Positions 35,815 through 44,848 of a DNA stretch of 64,000 nt are shown here, in pieces. Position 1 is the first letter of the stretch; the number at the start of each line of letters is the position of its first letter. The stretch comes from Streptomyces antibioticus (GTDB lineage: Bacteria; Actinomycetota; Actinomycetes; Streptomycetales; Streptomycetaceae). Position numbers and translations under genes: made by a program. The DNA lies in the NCBI RefSeq assembly GCF_001514065.1, contig NZ_KQ948422.1, forward strand, positions 248,001 to 312,000, given 5' to 3'. The notes beneath the pieces were generated by a model that had not been told where the DNA came from, searched no databases, and worked only from the letters and a program-made list of their open reading frames with translations.

Positions 35815-36806
35815 GTGCGGCTGCTCGCGCGCCGGGACAACCTCAGCGGCGCCCGTCTGATCAACTATCTGCGCCTGGTCGGGCAGCTCGCCCCCGACCA
35901 GCGGGCAGACGCGGCCATGGCCCGGGCCCGCCGCATCGCCGATGCGGCGCCCAGCCCGTTCCGGGCCTCGGTTCACCGATGGATCGATGTCCTGTCTGGC
36001 CGGGCTTCACGGCCGAGCTGGCCATTGGCTCCGGCAACGATCTACGCCTACCTCCGGATCACCTCGCCCTGCCTGCGGTCCTGGCACGACATCGGCGTTG
36101 ACACCCTGCGGGCCGTCACACGTGACCACATCGAACAGGCCCTCGATCCGATGCAAGGAGAAGCGGCCAAGACCCTCGCCACCGCCCTGCGTTCCCTGTT
36201 CCGCGCTCTCAAACGGGAGAAACTGATCTTCCGGGACCCGGCCCGCCGGGTTTCGCTGACCACCGCCCGGCCGCTGCCTGTGGCGTTGCCGGATGACCGT
36301 CTCCACGGCGTCCTGGAGAGGATTACCGGGGTACGCAACCGGCTCAGCTTCGTCCTCGCTGCCGTACACGCCCTGAGTGTGGAAGACCAACGCAGCCTGC
36401 TGATCGAGGATTTGAATCGAAGCTCTGGACGTCTCCGAGTTCGCCGTCGAGGGAAAACCGACCACACCGTCTATCTCGACGAGTTCACCTCCCGGCTGGC
36501 CAGGGCGTGGCTGGTCGAGCGGTACCGGCGGTGGCCGACCAGCACCAACCCCTACCTTCTGGTGACCGCCCGTACCGCTGTCGACGACGCCCATCCCCGG
36601 GTCTGCCCTAACGCCATCACGAAGACGCTGCGCCGTCAGGGCCTGCAGGTCACCGTCTGCGGGTCGACCGCATCCTCGACGAAGCCAAACACACCAGCGA
36701 TGCCATCCACCTCATACGGCTCTTCGGCATCGCACCGGTCACCGCCATGAAGTATCTGCGCGCGGCCTATCCGGAGCGATACCGCAACGACCCGATCAAC
36801 CCGTGA
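35815..36806 (+). pseudogene. Integrase-like protein with C-terminal frameshift
   Basis: The frame carries a tyrosine-recombinase-like core: a SAM-like helical domain (TIYAYLRITSPCLRSWHDIG, KTLATALRSLFRALKREKLI) and LHGVLERITGVRNRLSFVLA. It then leaves frame near 36655. The correct ending, LRVDRILDEAKHTSDAIHLI and FGIAPVTAMKYLRAAYPERY, reads in another frame to the TGA at about 36806. The canonical HxxR/Y residues of active integrases are not evident even before the shift. The in-frame start is uncertain and may lie upstream of 35815. Confidence 0.65.
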
Positions 36807-37053
36807 GACGGGCAGGGGGCTTTGTCACTGAGACTGGTCGGGCTGGGGCTGCAAGATCACGGTCGTCCCTACCTTCGCCCAGACATACGGCCCGCTGACG
36901 TTGAAGGGACTACGCGTGGCCGACATGCCGCTACAGAACACATGGAAGGCCGACGGCACGGCGAGCGTGCTGGCGTCAGAAGCGCTGACGGTCTTCCACG
37001 AACGGTCCTGACCGACCCAAGGCGCAGCACAACGGAGGCAGAGCTGAAAGCGC

Positions 37054-37212
37054 CAGCAACTCGAGATCAGCCTCGCCGGCGCCCAGGGAAAGCTCGACCA
37101 GCTCGACGCGGAGAAGACTCGTCAGCGCACCATCGACCTCGGCATGCCCACGTTCTCCCACCTGGCAGGACGCACAGGTTCCAGCCCACCGCGGGGTTTT
37201 TCTGCGCGTTGA
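37054..37212 (+). pseudogene. C-terminal fragment of an integrase
   Basis: QQLEISLAGAQGKLDQLDAE, then TIDLGMPTFSHLAGRTG, matches the tail of the same integrase class as the remnant at 11529-11654. Just upstream (36855-37011), another broken frame (VVPTFAQTYGPLTLKGLRVA, then NTWKADGTASVLASEALTVF) is protein-like but unrecognised. Confidence 0.45.
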
Positions 37213-37253
37213 CCAGTCGCCCTGTGACGGGCCGATATGCAGTTCGGAGTCGG

Positions 37254-37880
37254 TCAGCCCGCATCGACTCCGAGTTCGATCACCGGTCCAACCAGGGCAA
37301 GAGCCTGATCGACGACCTCGTCCAGGCTTTCGCTGCCGTCGCTGTCCACCCAGCGGCGCAGGGCGGCTTGGAAGGCCGTCAGGGCGACACCAGCAGCGAC
37401 CGCAGGCCGCAGGTCGACGTCCGGGTCCAGTCCGGCACGCAGGGCGAGGATGCCGGTCATCTCGGCCTGCCACTGGGACTGCCGCTCCAGGAAGCGGGCC
37501 AGAAGGGCTGGGGTGTCGAGGATCAGCCTGCTCACGCGCAGCATCTTGGCCGGATTGCCGACGCTCATCGAGGTGAACACCGACAGGGCACGGCGCAACG
37601 CCACCGCGGGCGGCTCGTCGGCGGGCCGGGCGTTTAGTTCCGCGCACAGCCTCACGCCGGCTTCCGCCAGCATGTGCACGATCACGTCTTCCTTGGAATC
37701 AAAGTAGCGCGAGAACGTACGGCGTGACATTCCCACGGCGGCCACGATCTGGTCGACCGTCGTCTCTTCGAATCCCTGGTCGGCCAGCAGCTTGACCGCG
37801 GCCTCCGCCAGTTCGCTGCGCACGAGCAGGCGCTTGCGCTCCGCCATGTTGGCCACCAGGGCCGTCTTTGTATCTCCCAC
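37254..37880 (-). CDS. TetR family regulator
   Basis: A 208-aa regulator with the TetR N-terminal domain (LAEAAVKLLADQGFEETTVD, GMSRRTFSRYFDSKEDVI) and an all-helical ligand domain. Divergent from an SDR gene with an 81-bp gap, so it probably represses that gene. Start choice: GTG 37880 has no ribosome site but a TAGCAT -10 lies at leaderless distance (37888-37893); ATG 37847 and GTG 37934 are alternatives. Confidence 0.87.
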   Translation of the reverse strand: MGDTKTALVANMAERKRLLVRSELAEAAVKLLADQGFEETTVDQIVAAVGMSRRTFSRYFDSKEDVIVHMLAEAGVRLCAELNARPADEPPAVALRRALSVFTSMSVGNPAKMLRVSRLILDTPALLARFLERQSQWQAEMTGILALRAGLDPDVDLRPAVAAGVALTAFQAALRRWVDSDGSESLDEVVDQALALVGPVIELGVDAG

Positions 37881-37961
37881 GACACCGATGCTAGTCCGAG
37901 CCAGACGAGTCCCTCCAGGCCCTGTTTGACTCACTGTGCCATTAACGGCAGTCTGGGTCTC
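37881..37961. promoter_or_regulatory. Divergent promoter region tetR/SDR
   Basis: Contains TAGCAT (minus strand -10 for tetR) and, rightward, TTGACT at 37926-37931 as a possible -35 for the SDR gene. The imperfect dyad ACTGTGCCATTAACGGCAGT (37933-37952) overlaps that promoter and is a plausible TetR operator. Confidence 0.4.
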
Positions 37962-38894
37962 ATGTCAGACAGCAAATGGACCGCATCCCTCATCCCCGAC
38001 CTGACGGGCCGGACCTTCGTCGTCACCGGAGCCAACAGCGGCCTCGGCCTGGCCACCACCCGCCACCTGGCGCGGCATGGTGCGCACGTCGTCATGGCCG
38101 TACGCAACGAGGCCAAGGGCCGCCGGGCCGTCGCCGACATCCGCGCCGCCGATCCCGACGCAAGCCTTGAGATGCGCCATCTCGACCTCGCCGACCTGGA
38201 CTCGGTCAAGGCGTTCGCCGCCCGCGCGCACGACGACGCCCTGCAGGTCGACGTCCTGATCAACAACGCGGGTGTCATGACGCCACCCCGAACGCTGAGC
38301 CCCCAGGGCCACGAGTCACAGTTCGCCGGCAACCACCTCGGCCACTTCGCCCTCACCGGCCTGCTCATGGACCTGCTGCGGCAGGGGCGTGACCCGCGTG
38401 TGGTGACCGTCAGCTCGATCGGGCATCACGGCGGGCAGATCCACTTCGACGACCTCTCCGGCGCCCGGAAGTACCAGCGCGTGAAGTACTACGACCAGTC
38501 GAAGTTCGCCAACGTCCTCTTCGGCCTGGAACTCGACCGCAGGCTCCGCGCGGCCGACAGCCCGGTACGCAGCCTGCTCGCCCACCCCGGGATCACAGCC
38601 ACCAACCTCCAGCGCACCGGCCCGACCGGCCTGTTCCGGGTGGGAGGCGCCCTCGTCAACCGGCTGTTCGCCCAGGACGTCGAGATCGGCGCGCTTCCCC
38701 AACTGCGCGCCGCGACGGCACCGGACGTCGAAGGCGGGCAGTTCTTCGGCCCCGACGGATGGAAGGAGTTGCGCGGACATCCCACGATCGTCCGCCCCGA
38801 CGCTGCGGCGCAGGACCCTGACACCGCACGCCGTCTGTGGGTGCTGACCGAGGAGCTGACCGGTGTGGTCTACGCACCCGCCCCTTCGGCATGA
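37962..38894 (+). CDS. SDR family oxidoreductase (retinol-dehydrogenase-like)
   Basis: A 310-aa SDR with TGANSGLGLA cofactor loop (about 25-34), NNAGVM, catalytic Ser in VTVSSIGHH and YDQSKFAN (Tyr-x-x-x-Lys). The long form with GHESQFAGNHLGHFALTGLL resembles WW-oxidoreductase/retinol-dehydrogenase-like enzymes widespread in actinobacteria. Substrate unknown. ATG 37962 lies close to the predicted promoter and has at best a weak ribosome site. Confidence 0.91.
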   Translation: MSDSKWTASLIPDLTGRTFVVTGANSGLGLATTRHLARHGAHVVMAVRNEAKGRRAVADIRAADPDASLEMRHLDLADLDSVKAFAARAHDDALQVDVLINNAGVMTPPRTLSPQGHESQFAGNHLGHFALTGLLMDLLRQGRDPRVVTVSSIGHHGGQIHFDDLSGARKYQRVKYYDQSKFANVLFGLELDRRLRAADSPVRSLLAHPGITATNLQRTGPTGLFRVGGALVNRLFAQDVEIGALPQLRAATAPDVEGGQFFGPDGWKELRGHPTIVRPDAAAQDPDTARRLWVLTEELTGVVYAPAPSA

Positions 38895-39481
38895 CCAGCG
38901 GCCAATGCGCGTCGGCACGTATTCCGAGGAGAAGTAGTCCATGGGACGCGCCGGGCAGCGCATGGAAACCGGCAGCCAGCTCGCCCACCCCGAGAACTCC
39001 CCAACGGGACCTGCACTGACCGCGCGGCACCGACGTAGGCACGGGGGGGCGCCCGCACCCTCGACAGACCCACGCCGCCGCACGCCAGAGGCGTCGGATT
39101 CGGCACCGACGCTGGTGATCGCCGACGTCCCGCCCGTCTCCCGCGGTATCCCAGCGGCCGCGCATGTCAGTACCCGGCGCGAACGGCAATGAGGCTTCTC
39201 AGCACCGCGAAGCGAGGTCGGACGGGCCGACCGGGGCACTGGCGGGCGGCGGAGCAGCCGCCTCGACGCTCCCACGGACGCTGTATGCCGTCAAAGGCCA
39301 GACCGGTGTGGAGCTGATCGCGACGATCAGCCGCCCGTCACGCCCTCGGCCCGGCCCCCATTCGCAGGCTCCGGGCAGCGGTTCGAACCACTCCGGCGCT
39401 TCCGGTCAGGCCGTCCACCGCCACCCCCTCCTGCGTGGACGGCGGCGAACTGCCTGACCGCCGGCGAAGTCCGACGGCGCG
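38895..39481. other. No gene recognised
   Basis: About 590 bp with short Arg/Pro-rich frames on both strands and no motif. Confidence 0.45.
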
Positions 39482-39604
39482 TCAGAGCACGCCGGTCCAG
39501 ACCAGCTTGGCGCCCGAGTCGCCGGCCAGGTACGAGTAGACGAAATTGAGGCCGGAGAGGCCCACCACAACGACAACGAGCGCCGCAGGCGCCCAGCGTG
39601 GCAT
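39482..39604 (-). pseudogene. Membrane-protein C-terminal scrap
   Basis: A 40-codon frame (MPRWAPAALVVVVVGLSGLN, then YLAGDSGAKLVWTGVL) contains one hydrophobic helix and a GDSGAKLVW ending like the last helix of DUF2231-type membrane proteins. No upstream part remains. Confidence 0.3.
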
Positions 39605-39668
39605 ACGGGCTCCACGCTTCGGGCATCGCGCTGCACCCGACGCCGACAGCCGATCGCTGATCCCGCGG

Positions 39669-40088
39669 TCAGGACCGGGCTGCTGGTGCCGCGGCGCGGG
39701 CCCGGTGCTCGCGGATCTCGTCGTGGTGGTCCGCGGCCCAGCCGATCAGGGACGTCACGATCTCGTGGAGGCCGCGCCCCAACGGGGTGAGGGAGTACTC
39801 GACGCGCGGCGGGACCTCCGCGTAGGCGGTGCGGGTGATCAGACCGTCCTCCCGGAGCTGGCGGAGCGTGAGGGTGAGCATCCGCTGGGAGATTCCGGGG
39901 ACCTGGCGCTGCAGGTCGGTGTAGCGCAGCGGGCCGGCCTCCACCACCGCGATGAGCAGCAGGCTCCACTTGTCGCCGACGCGGTCGAGGACCTGCCGGA
40001 TGAACTCCATGTGCTCGGCGGGGATGCGGGCACAGGGCCCCACCGCCGCCGCGCCGCCCGAACTGCCGGTGACCTCCATGACGCACAT
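39669..40088 (-). CDS. HxlR family regulator
   Basis: A 139-aa winged-helix protein: GDKWSLLLIAVVEAGPLRYT, then QRQVPGISQRMLTLTLRQLR and a C-terminal wing (EYSLTPLGRGLHEIV). HxlR proteins sense electrophiles and often control adjacent redox genes. It is divergent from a DsbA-like/azoreductase/NmrA-like group. ATG 40088 has GGAGAGGA directly upstream; ATG 40079 is possible. Confidence 0.9.
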   Translation of the reverse strand: MCVMEVTGSSGGAAAVGPCARIPAEHMEFIRQVLDRVGDKWSLLLIAVVEAGPLRYTDLQRQVPGISQRMLTLTLRQLREDGLITRTAYAEVPPRVEYSLTPLGRGLHEIVTSLIGWAADHHDEIREHRARAAAPAARS

Positions 40089-40120
40089 TCCTCTCCGGCA
40101 CGCACACCCATGTGCCTTTT

Positions 40121-40136
40121 GTATCGACTTCCATAC
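40121..40136. promoter_or_regulatory. Putative HxlR operator
   Basis: GTATCGACTTCCATAC has GTAT/ATAC arms separated by 8 bases, the general shape of HxlR/HypR sites, and sits between the divergent hxlR-type and dsbA-type genes. Confidence 0.45.
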
Positions 40137-40198
40137 TGGCCCATCATGGCGCTACGCACAAAACGTAAGAATCAAAGCGCAGGCATGGGAGGCGCGCC

Positions 40199-40912
40199 AT
40201 GAAGATCGAGATCTGGGCCGAGGTCACCTGCCCCTGGTGTGGACTGGGCAGCCACCGTCTGGACCGGGCTGTGGAGCGGTTCGAGCACGGCGACGAGGTG
40301 GAGGTCGTCCACCACTCGTTCCCGCTGAGCAGTTCCTTCCCCGTGGGTGAGACGTTCAGCGTCGGTGACGCGCTGCTGCGCCGGCACGGCATGGGCGGCT
40401 CCCAGGCCGAGGCGTCCACGCGCCGGATCGAGGCGCTGGCCGAGGCCGAGGGACTCCGCCCGTACAGGGTGCTGGACAACCTGGTCGGCAACACCGACCT
40501 GGCGCACGAGTTCCTCGCCCACGCCTCCGCCGAGGGCAAGAACCGCGAAGCCTGGGACACGATCTTCCGCGCCTACTTCGGCCAGGCCCGCCCCGTCTTC
40601 AGCATGGACGACCTGCTCGACCTGAGCCAGGAGATCACTCTGGACCGCGAGAGCACCCGCCGGGCGCTCACCGAGCACCGCTACCAGCGGCAGGTGAGCG
40701 ACGATGCCGCCCGCGCCCAGCGCCTGGGCGCCACCGGCGCGCCCTTCATCGTCGTCGACGGCAGGTACGCCATCCCCGGCGCGCAGGACAGCGACGGCCT
40801 TCTCGACGTGCTGCGCACGGCCTGGGACGCATCCCACCCGCTCACCCTGGCGACCGGCGGCGACGCTGCGGTCTGCGGCCCCGACGGCTGCGCCGTACCG
40901 GTCCGCAGCTGA
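40199..40912 (+). CDS. DsbA family oxidoreductase (FrnE-like)
   Basis: A 237-aa cytoplasmic thioredoxin-fold protein with active site CPWC at 11-14 and cis-Pro region TGAPFIVVDGRYAIPGAQ. The family (FrnE/2-hydroxychromene-2-carboxylate isomerase-like) handles thiol redox or polyketide steps. GGGAGG lies 6 bases before ATG 40199. First gene of a three-gene rightward run. Confidence 0.92.
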   Translation: MKIEIWAEVTCPWCGLGSHRLDRAVERFEHGDEVEVVHHSFPLSSSFPVGETFSVGDALLRRHGMGGSQAEASTRRIEALAEAEGLRPYRVLDNLVGNTDLAHEFLAHASAEGKNREAWDTIFRAYFGQARPVFSMDDLLDLSQEITLDRESTRRALTEHRYQRQVSDDAARAQRLGATGAPFIVVDGRYAIPGAQDSDGLLDVLRTAWDASHPLTLATGGDAAVCGPDGCAVPVRS

Positions 40913-40982
40913 CCTCCACTGGTCACCCCCCCCGATCCGCTCCCCGACCCATCCTTGATCGTTTCGAAAGGCTGAGTTCTCC

Positions 40983-41627
40983 GTGTCCTACCTGCTGCAC
41001 ATCGACGCCTCCTCGCTCGACGAGGCATCCGTCTCCCGTCAGGTCGCCCGGTCCTTCCGTGACGAGTGGAAGGGCCCGGTCGTCCACCGCGACCTGGCCG
41101 CCTCCCCCGCCCCGCACCTCAGCGCGGCGGGCATCACCGCCCGCACCACCGACCCCGCCGCCCGCACCCCCGAACAGGCGAAGGCCGCGGCGGTCCAGGA
41201 CGAGCTGATCGAGGAGTTCCTCGGCGCCGGCGCCTACCTCTTCACCGTGCCGATGTACAACCTCACGATGCCGTCCGTGTTCAAGGCATGGCTGGACCAG
41301 ATCATGGTCGCCGGGCGCACCCTGAGCTTCGACGGACCCCCTCCCACCCTCGGCCGCCCCGCCACGGTGATCTCCGCACGCGGCGGCGGATACGGCCCCG
41401 GCGCCCCCAAGCACGGCATGGACCACCTGGTGCCGACGCTGGAAACCGTCCTGGGCCACCCGGCCAACCTCGGCCTCGACCTGATGACGATCCTGCCCGA
41501 ACTGACCATGGCCCCGTACGTGCCGATGATGGCCCCGCTGCTGCCGGTGCACGAGGCGTCCATGACCAAGGCGCACGACGAGGCCCGCCGCCTGGGCTCT
41601 GCCCTGACCAGCCGACAGGCCGCCTGA
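40983..41627 (+). CDS. FMN-dependent NADH-azoreductase
   Basis: A 214-aa AzoR-type flavoprotein: YLLHIDASSLDEASVSR (FMN loop), FTVPMYNLTMPSVFKAWLDQ and SARGGGYGPGAP. It probably reduces quinones or azo compounds. GTG start; AAAGG precedes it. It lies between the DsbA-like and NAD(P)-binding genes. A diverged second azoreductase is at 7111-7743. Confidence 0.9.
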   Translation: MSYLLHIDASSLDEASVSRQVARSFRDEWKGPVVHRDLAASPAPHLSAAGITARTTDPAARTPEQAKAAAVQDELIEEFLGAGAYLFTVPMYNLTMPSVFKAWLDQIMVAGRTLSFDGPPPTLGRPATVISARGGGYGPGAPKHGMDHLVPTLETVLGHPANLGLDLMTILPELTMAPYVPMMAPLLPVHEASMTKAHDEARRLGSALTSRQAA

Positions 41628-41663
41628 TCCACCCCTGAACTGCCCGAAAGGCGTTTGATCACC

Positions 41664-42329
41664 ATGAGCAGCCTCCTGGTCCTCGGCGGCAGCGGCCGCA
41701 CCGGCACCCACGTCCTGGAGCACGCCGCCCAACGCGGCCACCACGTCCGCGCCCTCGTCCGCAACCCCGACAAGGTGCAGGCACCGGCCGGCGTCGAACT
41801 GATCCAGGGCACACCCGCCAACATCGACGACATCCGCAAGGCCGCCGAAGGCACCGACGCGGTGATCAGCGCGCTGAACAACGCCCGCACCTCCGACAAC
41901 CCGTGGGCCAAGCCGGTCAGCCCGCCAATGTTCATGACCGACGCCACCCGCAACACGCTCACCGTCATGCGCGAGCAGGGCATCCGCCGTATCGCGCTGA
42001 CGTCCACGCAGGGCGCCGGCGACGACTGGGTCCGGCTCAACCCGCTGGTCAAGGCGTTCATCAACCTGTCGAACATCAAGGCAGGCTTCGCGGACCACAC
42101 CGGCCTCGACCAGCTCGTCCGCGCCTCGTCCGGCATCGACTGGACCCTTGCCCGCGCCGTCACCCTGACCAACAAGCCCCTGAGCGGTCCCGTACGGGCA
42201 GCCGAGGCCGGCACCGAAAAGCCTGGCGCACGGATCAACCGCGCCGACCTCGCCCACTTCCTCGTCCAGACGATCGAGGACGACACCTGGATCTGCAAAG
42301 CCCCCCTGGTCTGGAACACCCGCGGCTGA
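41664..42329 (+). CDS. NAD(P)H-binding (NmrA-like atypical SDR) protein
   Basis: A 221-aa Rossmann-fold protein with the GGSGRTG nucleotide loop at the N-terminus, VRALVRNPDKV and a conserved ALTSTQGAGDDWVR segment, as in atypical SDRs related to flavin reductase BLVRB and NmrA. No catalytic Tyr-Lys. It may sense the NAD(P)H state or reduce quinones. ATG 41664 is used; a TTG 9 bases upstream is too close to the ribosome site. Confidence 0.88.
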   Translation: MSSLLVLGGSGRTGTHVLEHAAQRGHHVRALVRNPDKVQAPAGVELIQGTPANIDDIRKAAEGTDAVISALNNARTSDNPWAKPVSPPMFMTDATRNTLTVMREQGIRRIALTSTQGAGDDWVRLNPLVKAFINLSNIKAGFADHTGLDQLVRASSGIDWTLARAVTLTNKPLSGPVRAAEAGTEKPGARINRADLAHFLVQTIEDDTWICKAPLVWNTRG

Positions 42330-42640
42330 CGCCCTCGATCGGTCCGGATTCGGTGCAGTGATCCGTGACGTGCCGTCATGTCTTGGTCTGGGGCCGGTAA
42401 CAGAGCAGGCACGGCGCCGGTGATCATGTGGTTGTCGAGACCCATGAGAACCGAGCGAGACCGTGCCGGCTCCGCGTCATCTCCCATGCCCTGCGTGCTG
42501 GACCAACTGACCCGCGCCGAAGTCGGTGAGCCGAAGCCGCCGAAAACCCGGTTCCTGCGCCCGTCGCGTGCACCGTGCTTCGCACACAGGAACGGGACCA
42601 CCACGACACCGCCCCATCAACTCACTAGAAGGAGACCATC

Positions 42641-42799
42641 GTGACCACCGGCGGCCACCAGCCGACGCCCTCCCAACCGGCGACCGGGAATGGGAGGGCC
42701 GCCGGCCTAGCGCGCGGGGAGTGCGGGGCCGGGCGGCACCGGTCGGCGGTCAGGCTCCGGGGTGCAGTCCGAGCCAGCCCGGTGAGGGATCCCCCTTGA
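42641..42799 (+). other. Orphan gene start or remnant
   Basis: A near-ideal ribosome site (AGAAGGAGACCATC) precedes GTG 42641, but the 52-codon frame is Gly/Arg-rich, has no recognisable family and runs into the 3' end of the opposite solute-binding-protein gene. It may be the surviving 5' end of a lost gene. The preceding 42330-42640 shows nothing else. Confidence 0.3.
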
Positions 42800-43901
42800 C
42801 CTCACCGAAGTACAGGGCGAAGGTCTGCTTCCAGCGCTCGATCGCCGCGCGGTCGGCCATGAACTTGGGGAAGCCGTCGAGGTTGCCGTTGGGGTACTCC
42901 CAGACGGGCTTCAGCCCAGTCGGCGGGGTGACATCGGTGCGGACCGACCAGCCGTTGGTGGCGGCCTTCTGCTGCTCGACGGAGAGCCGCCAGTTCAGGT
43001 ACAGCTTGGCGGCGGTGGGGTTCTTGGCCTGCTTGAGGATCGCGGCCCGCTGTCCCCAGGACATGAACGGCGCCTTGTCGGGCAGCACCCACTTGACCGG
43101 GCCGGTGGACAGCGGCGCGCCGGAGCCGCCGATGCCGATGGCCTTCTGGCCGCTGGTGACGGCCGCACTCGGGGTGTAGCTGCCGCGGGCGAACTGAAGG
43201 TCCTGGGTGGCCAGTCGAGCCAGCCAGTCCCAGCCGTACTTCTCCACGTAGAGGGTGTAGAGGTAGAGGACCGCGTCATCGTCGTGCGGGTAGGAGGAGG
43301 CGATCTTCCCCTTCCAGCGGGCGTCGGCCAGGTCGAGCGGACCGCTGGGGATGTCGGAGCCGACCGCGGCGGGACCGTACATGTAGCTGAAGGCACTCAC
43401 CTGGACGGCGACCCACGCGCCGTGCGGGTCCTTGAAGGGAGCGTAGAGCTTGGAGAAACCGGCCGGCTTGTAGGCGAGCAGGCGGCCCTGCTCCTTCCAG
43501 CGCACGAAGTCCTGAACGGTCTGGAGCTGTACGACGTCGGGTATCAGGGTCTCGGTCGCGAACTGGTTGTCGACGCGGACGTCGTGGTACTTGCTGTAGT
43601 CGACGACCACGGTCAGGTCGATGTCCGGGAAGCGGCTCTTGAAGCCGTTGCGGATTCCGTCCGCCTGGCTGGAGACGTCGCCGCCGGCGTAGAGCACGAG
43701 CTTGCCGCCCTCCGCGAGGGCTGCCTGGTAGAGCTCGTCAAGAGTCCGCTTCTCCTCGCCGCCGCCCGTTGCCACGCGCCCCGCAGAGGCTTGGCCGGTG
43801 GCGGCCTGAGCGGGGGTGACGGAGGCAGTGGCGACACCGAGACCGAGAGCGGCGCCCGCACCGGTGGCAAGCAGGCGGCGTCGGCTGGGAAGGCTGGTCA
43901 T
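42750..43901 (-). CDS. Tat-exported extracellular solute-binding protein
   Basis: A 383-aa periplasmic-type binding protein. The N-terminus MTSLPSRRRLLATGAGAALG is a Tat signal (twin Arg, cleavage near AQA-A). The mature part fits iron(III)/polyamine-type group 1 binding proteins: EGGKLVLYAGGDVS, RFPDIDLTVVVDYSKYHDVR and DVVQLQTVQDFVRWKEQGRL. No permease or ATPase gene is adjacent, so its transporter must be elsewhere. ATG 43901; GAAAGG about 13 bases upstream. Confidence 0.87.
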   Translation of the reverse strand: MTSLPSRRRLLATGAGAALGLGVATASVTPAQAATGQASAGRVATGGGEEKRTLDELYQAALAEGGKLVLYAGGDVSSQADGIRNGFKSRFPDIDLTVVVDYSKYHDVRVDNQFATETLIPDVVQLQTVQDFVRWKEQGRLLAYKPAGFSKLYAPFKDPHGAWVAVQVSAFSYMYGPAAVGSDIPSGPLDLADARWKGKIASSYPHDDDAVLYLYTLYVEKYGWDWLARLATQDLQFARGSYTPSAAVTSGQKAIGIGGSGAPLSTGPVKWVLPDKAPFMSWGQRAAILKQAKNPTAAKLYLNWRLSVEQQKAATNGWSVRTDVTPPTGLKPVWEYPNGNLDGFPKFMADRAAIERWKQTFALYFGEVKGDPSPGWLGLHPGA

Positions 43902-44019
43902 GGTGGGGGTGAGCCTTTCTGTCTGTGCTGTTCGGTTGTCTGTGTGATGCGGCTGGACCACGGCAAGGGAGCAGCACGGCGCCCGGGTGCGGCACGGGTG
44001 CCGTGCTGCTGCTGTGGGG

Positions 44020-44400
44020 TCAGAACATGGTGTTGTCGTTGGCGCTCTTCTCGGGCACCTCCTGGATCACGTCCCAGTGCTCGACGATCTTCCCGTCGGC
44101 GACGCGCCAGAAGTCCGCGACGGCCATGCCCCGATCGCCGGGCTTGAGGTGCAGGTTGCTGTGGGTGACCACCAGGTCCCCTTCGGCGATCACACGCTTG
44201 ATGTCCAGGCGCAGGTCGGGGAACTGCCCGCGCAGCCAGTGCACATAGCCGACGAAGGCACCCGAGCCGTCCTGCGCCTCGGGGTTGTGCTGGGTGTAGC
44301 TCTCGCCGAGGTGTGCGGTGGCGGCCGCCTCGGGCTGATAGTCGTTGAACGCCTGCTCGTAGAAGGCGGTCACGAGGGCCTTGTTGTCCGCAGCGGACAT
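44020..44400 (-). CDS. NTF2-like (SnoaL-type) protein
   Basis: A 126-aa cone-fold protein: LVTAFYEQAFNDYQPEAAAT, YTQHNPEAQDG and IVEHWDVIQEVPE. Proteins of this sort are annotated as SnoaL-like polyketide cyclases but often lack known activity. The fused double-domain protein at 46720-47466 has the same C-terminal pattern. GGAG precedes ATG 44400. Third gene of an operon with 44436 and 44849. Confidence 0.87.
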   Translation of the reverse strand: MSAADNKALVTAFYEQAFNDYQPEAAATAHLGESYTQHNPEAQDGSGAFVGYVHWLRGQFPDLRLDIKRVIAEGDLVVTHSNLHLKPGDRGMAVADFWRVADGKIVEHWDVIQEVPEKSANDNTMF

Positions 44401-44435
44401 CTCTGTCTCCTGCCTCTCGGTGGGTGCGGTACGAC

Positions 44436-44846
44436 TCAGTCGTCCATGGCCTCGCGGACGAGAGCCGTGTCGACGAACTGTTCGAAGCGGACGATGAGTC
44501 CGCCCCGTACGACGAAGTGGTGCGCGACCCGGACGTCGATCGGCTTGCCGGTGGCCTTGTTGGTCGCGGTGTAACGGGCGAGGACGACGACGTTCTCGCC
44601 GTCGACGACGTAGGTGTCGTCGTGGGCGGCCCAGCCGTCCCACTCCTTGCCGAGCTGCTCCATGACGTTCGAGGTGACGCCCTCGGGCGTGCGATAGGTC
44701 CCGGCCAGCGGGAAGCCGGCCATCTCCGTCCACTCCACGTCGGGGGCCAGGGTGGCCCGCAGGGCGTCCAGGTCGCCGGCGGCCGAGGCCAGGTACTGGC
44801 GGCGCACGACGTCGGCGGGCGCGGTGGAGGTGGCGAACTCGCTCAT
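44436..44846 (-). CDS. NTF2-like (SnoaL-type) protein
   Basis: A 136-aa cone-fold protein: VVRRQYLASAAGDLDALRAT, APDVEWTEMAGFPLAGTYRT and GGLIVRFEQFVDTALV. It starts 2 bp after the stop of the MBL-fold gene (ATG 44846), so the two are translationally linked. Confidence 0.85.
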   Translation of the reverse strand: MSEFATSTAPADVVRRQYLASAAGDLDALRATLAPDVEWTEMAGFPLAGTYRTPEGVTSNVMEQLGKEWDGWAAHDDTYVVDGENVVVLARYTATNKATGKPIDVRVAHHFVVRGGLIVRFEQFVDTALVREAMDD

Positions 44847-44848
44847 GG

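Noticed and set aside
40923-42257. 444-codon frame opposite the azoreductase and NmrA-like genes
   Set aside because: Antisense shadow with Gly/Val/Arg bias and no recognisable domain.
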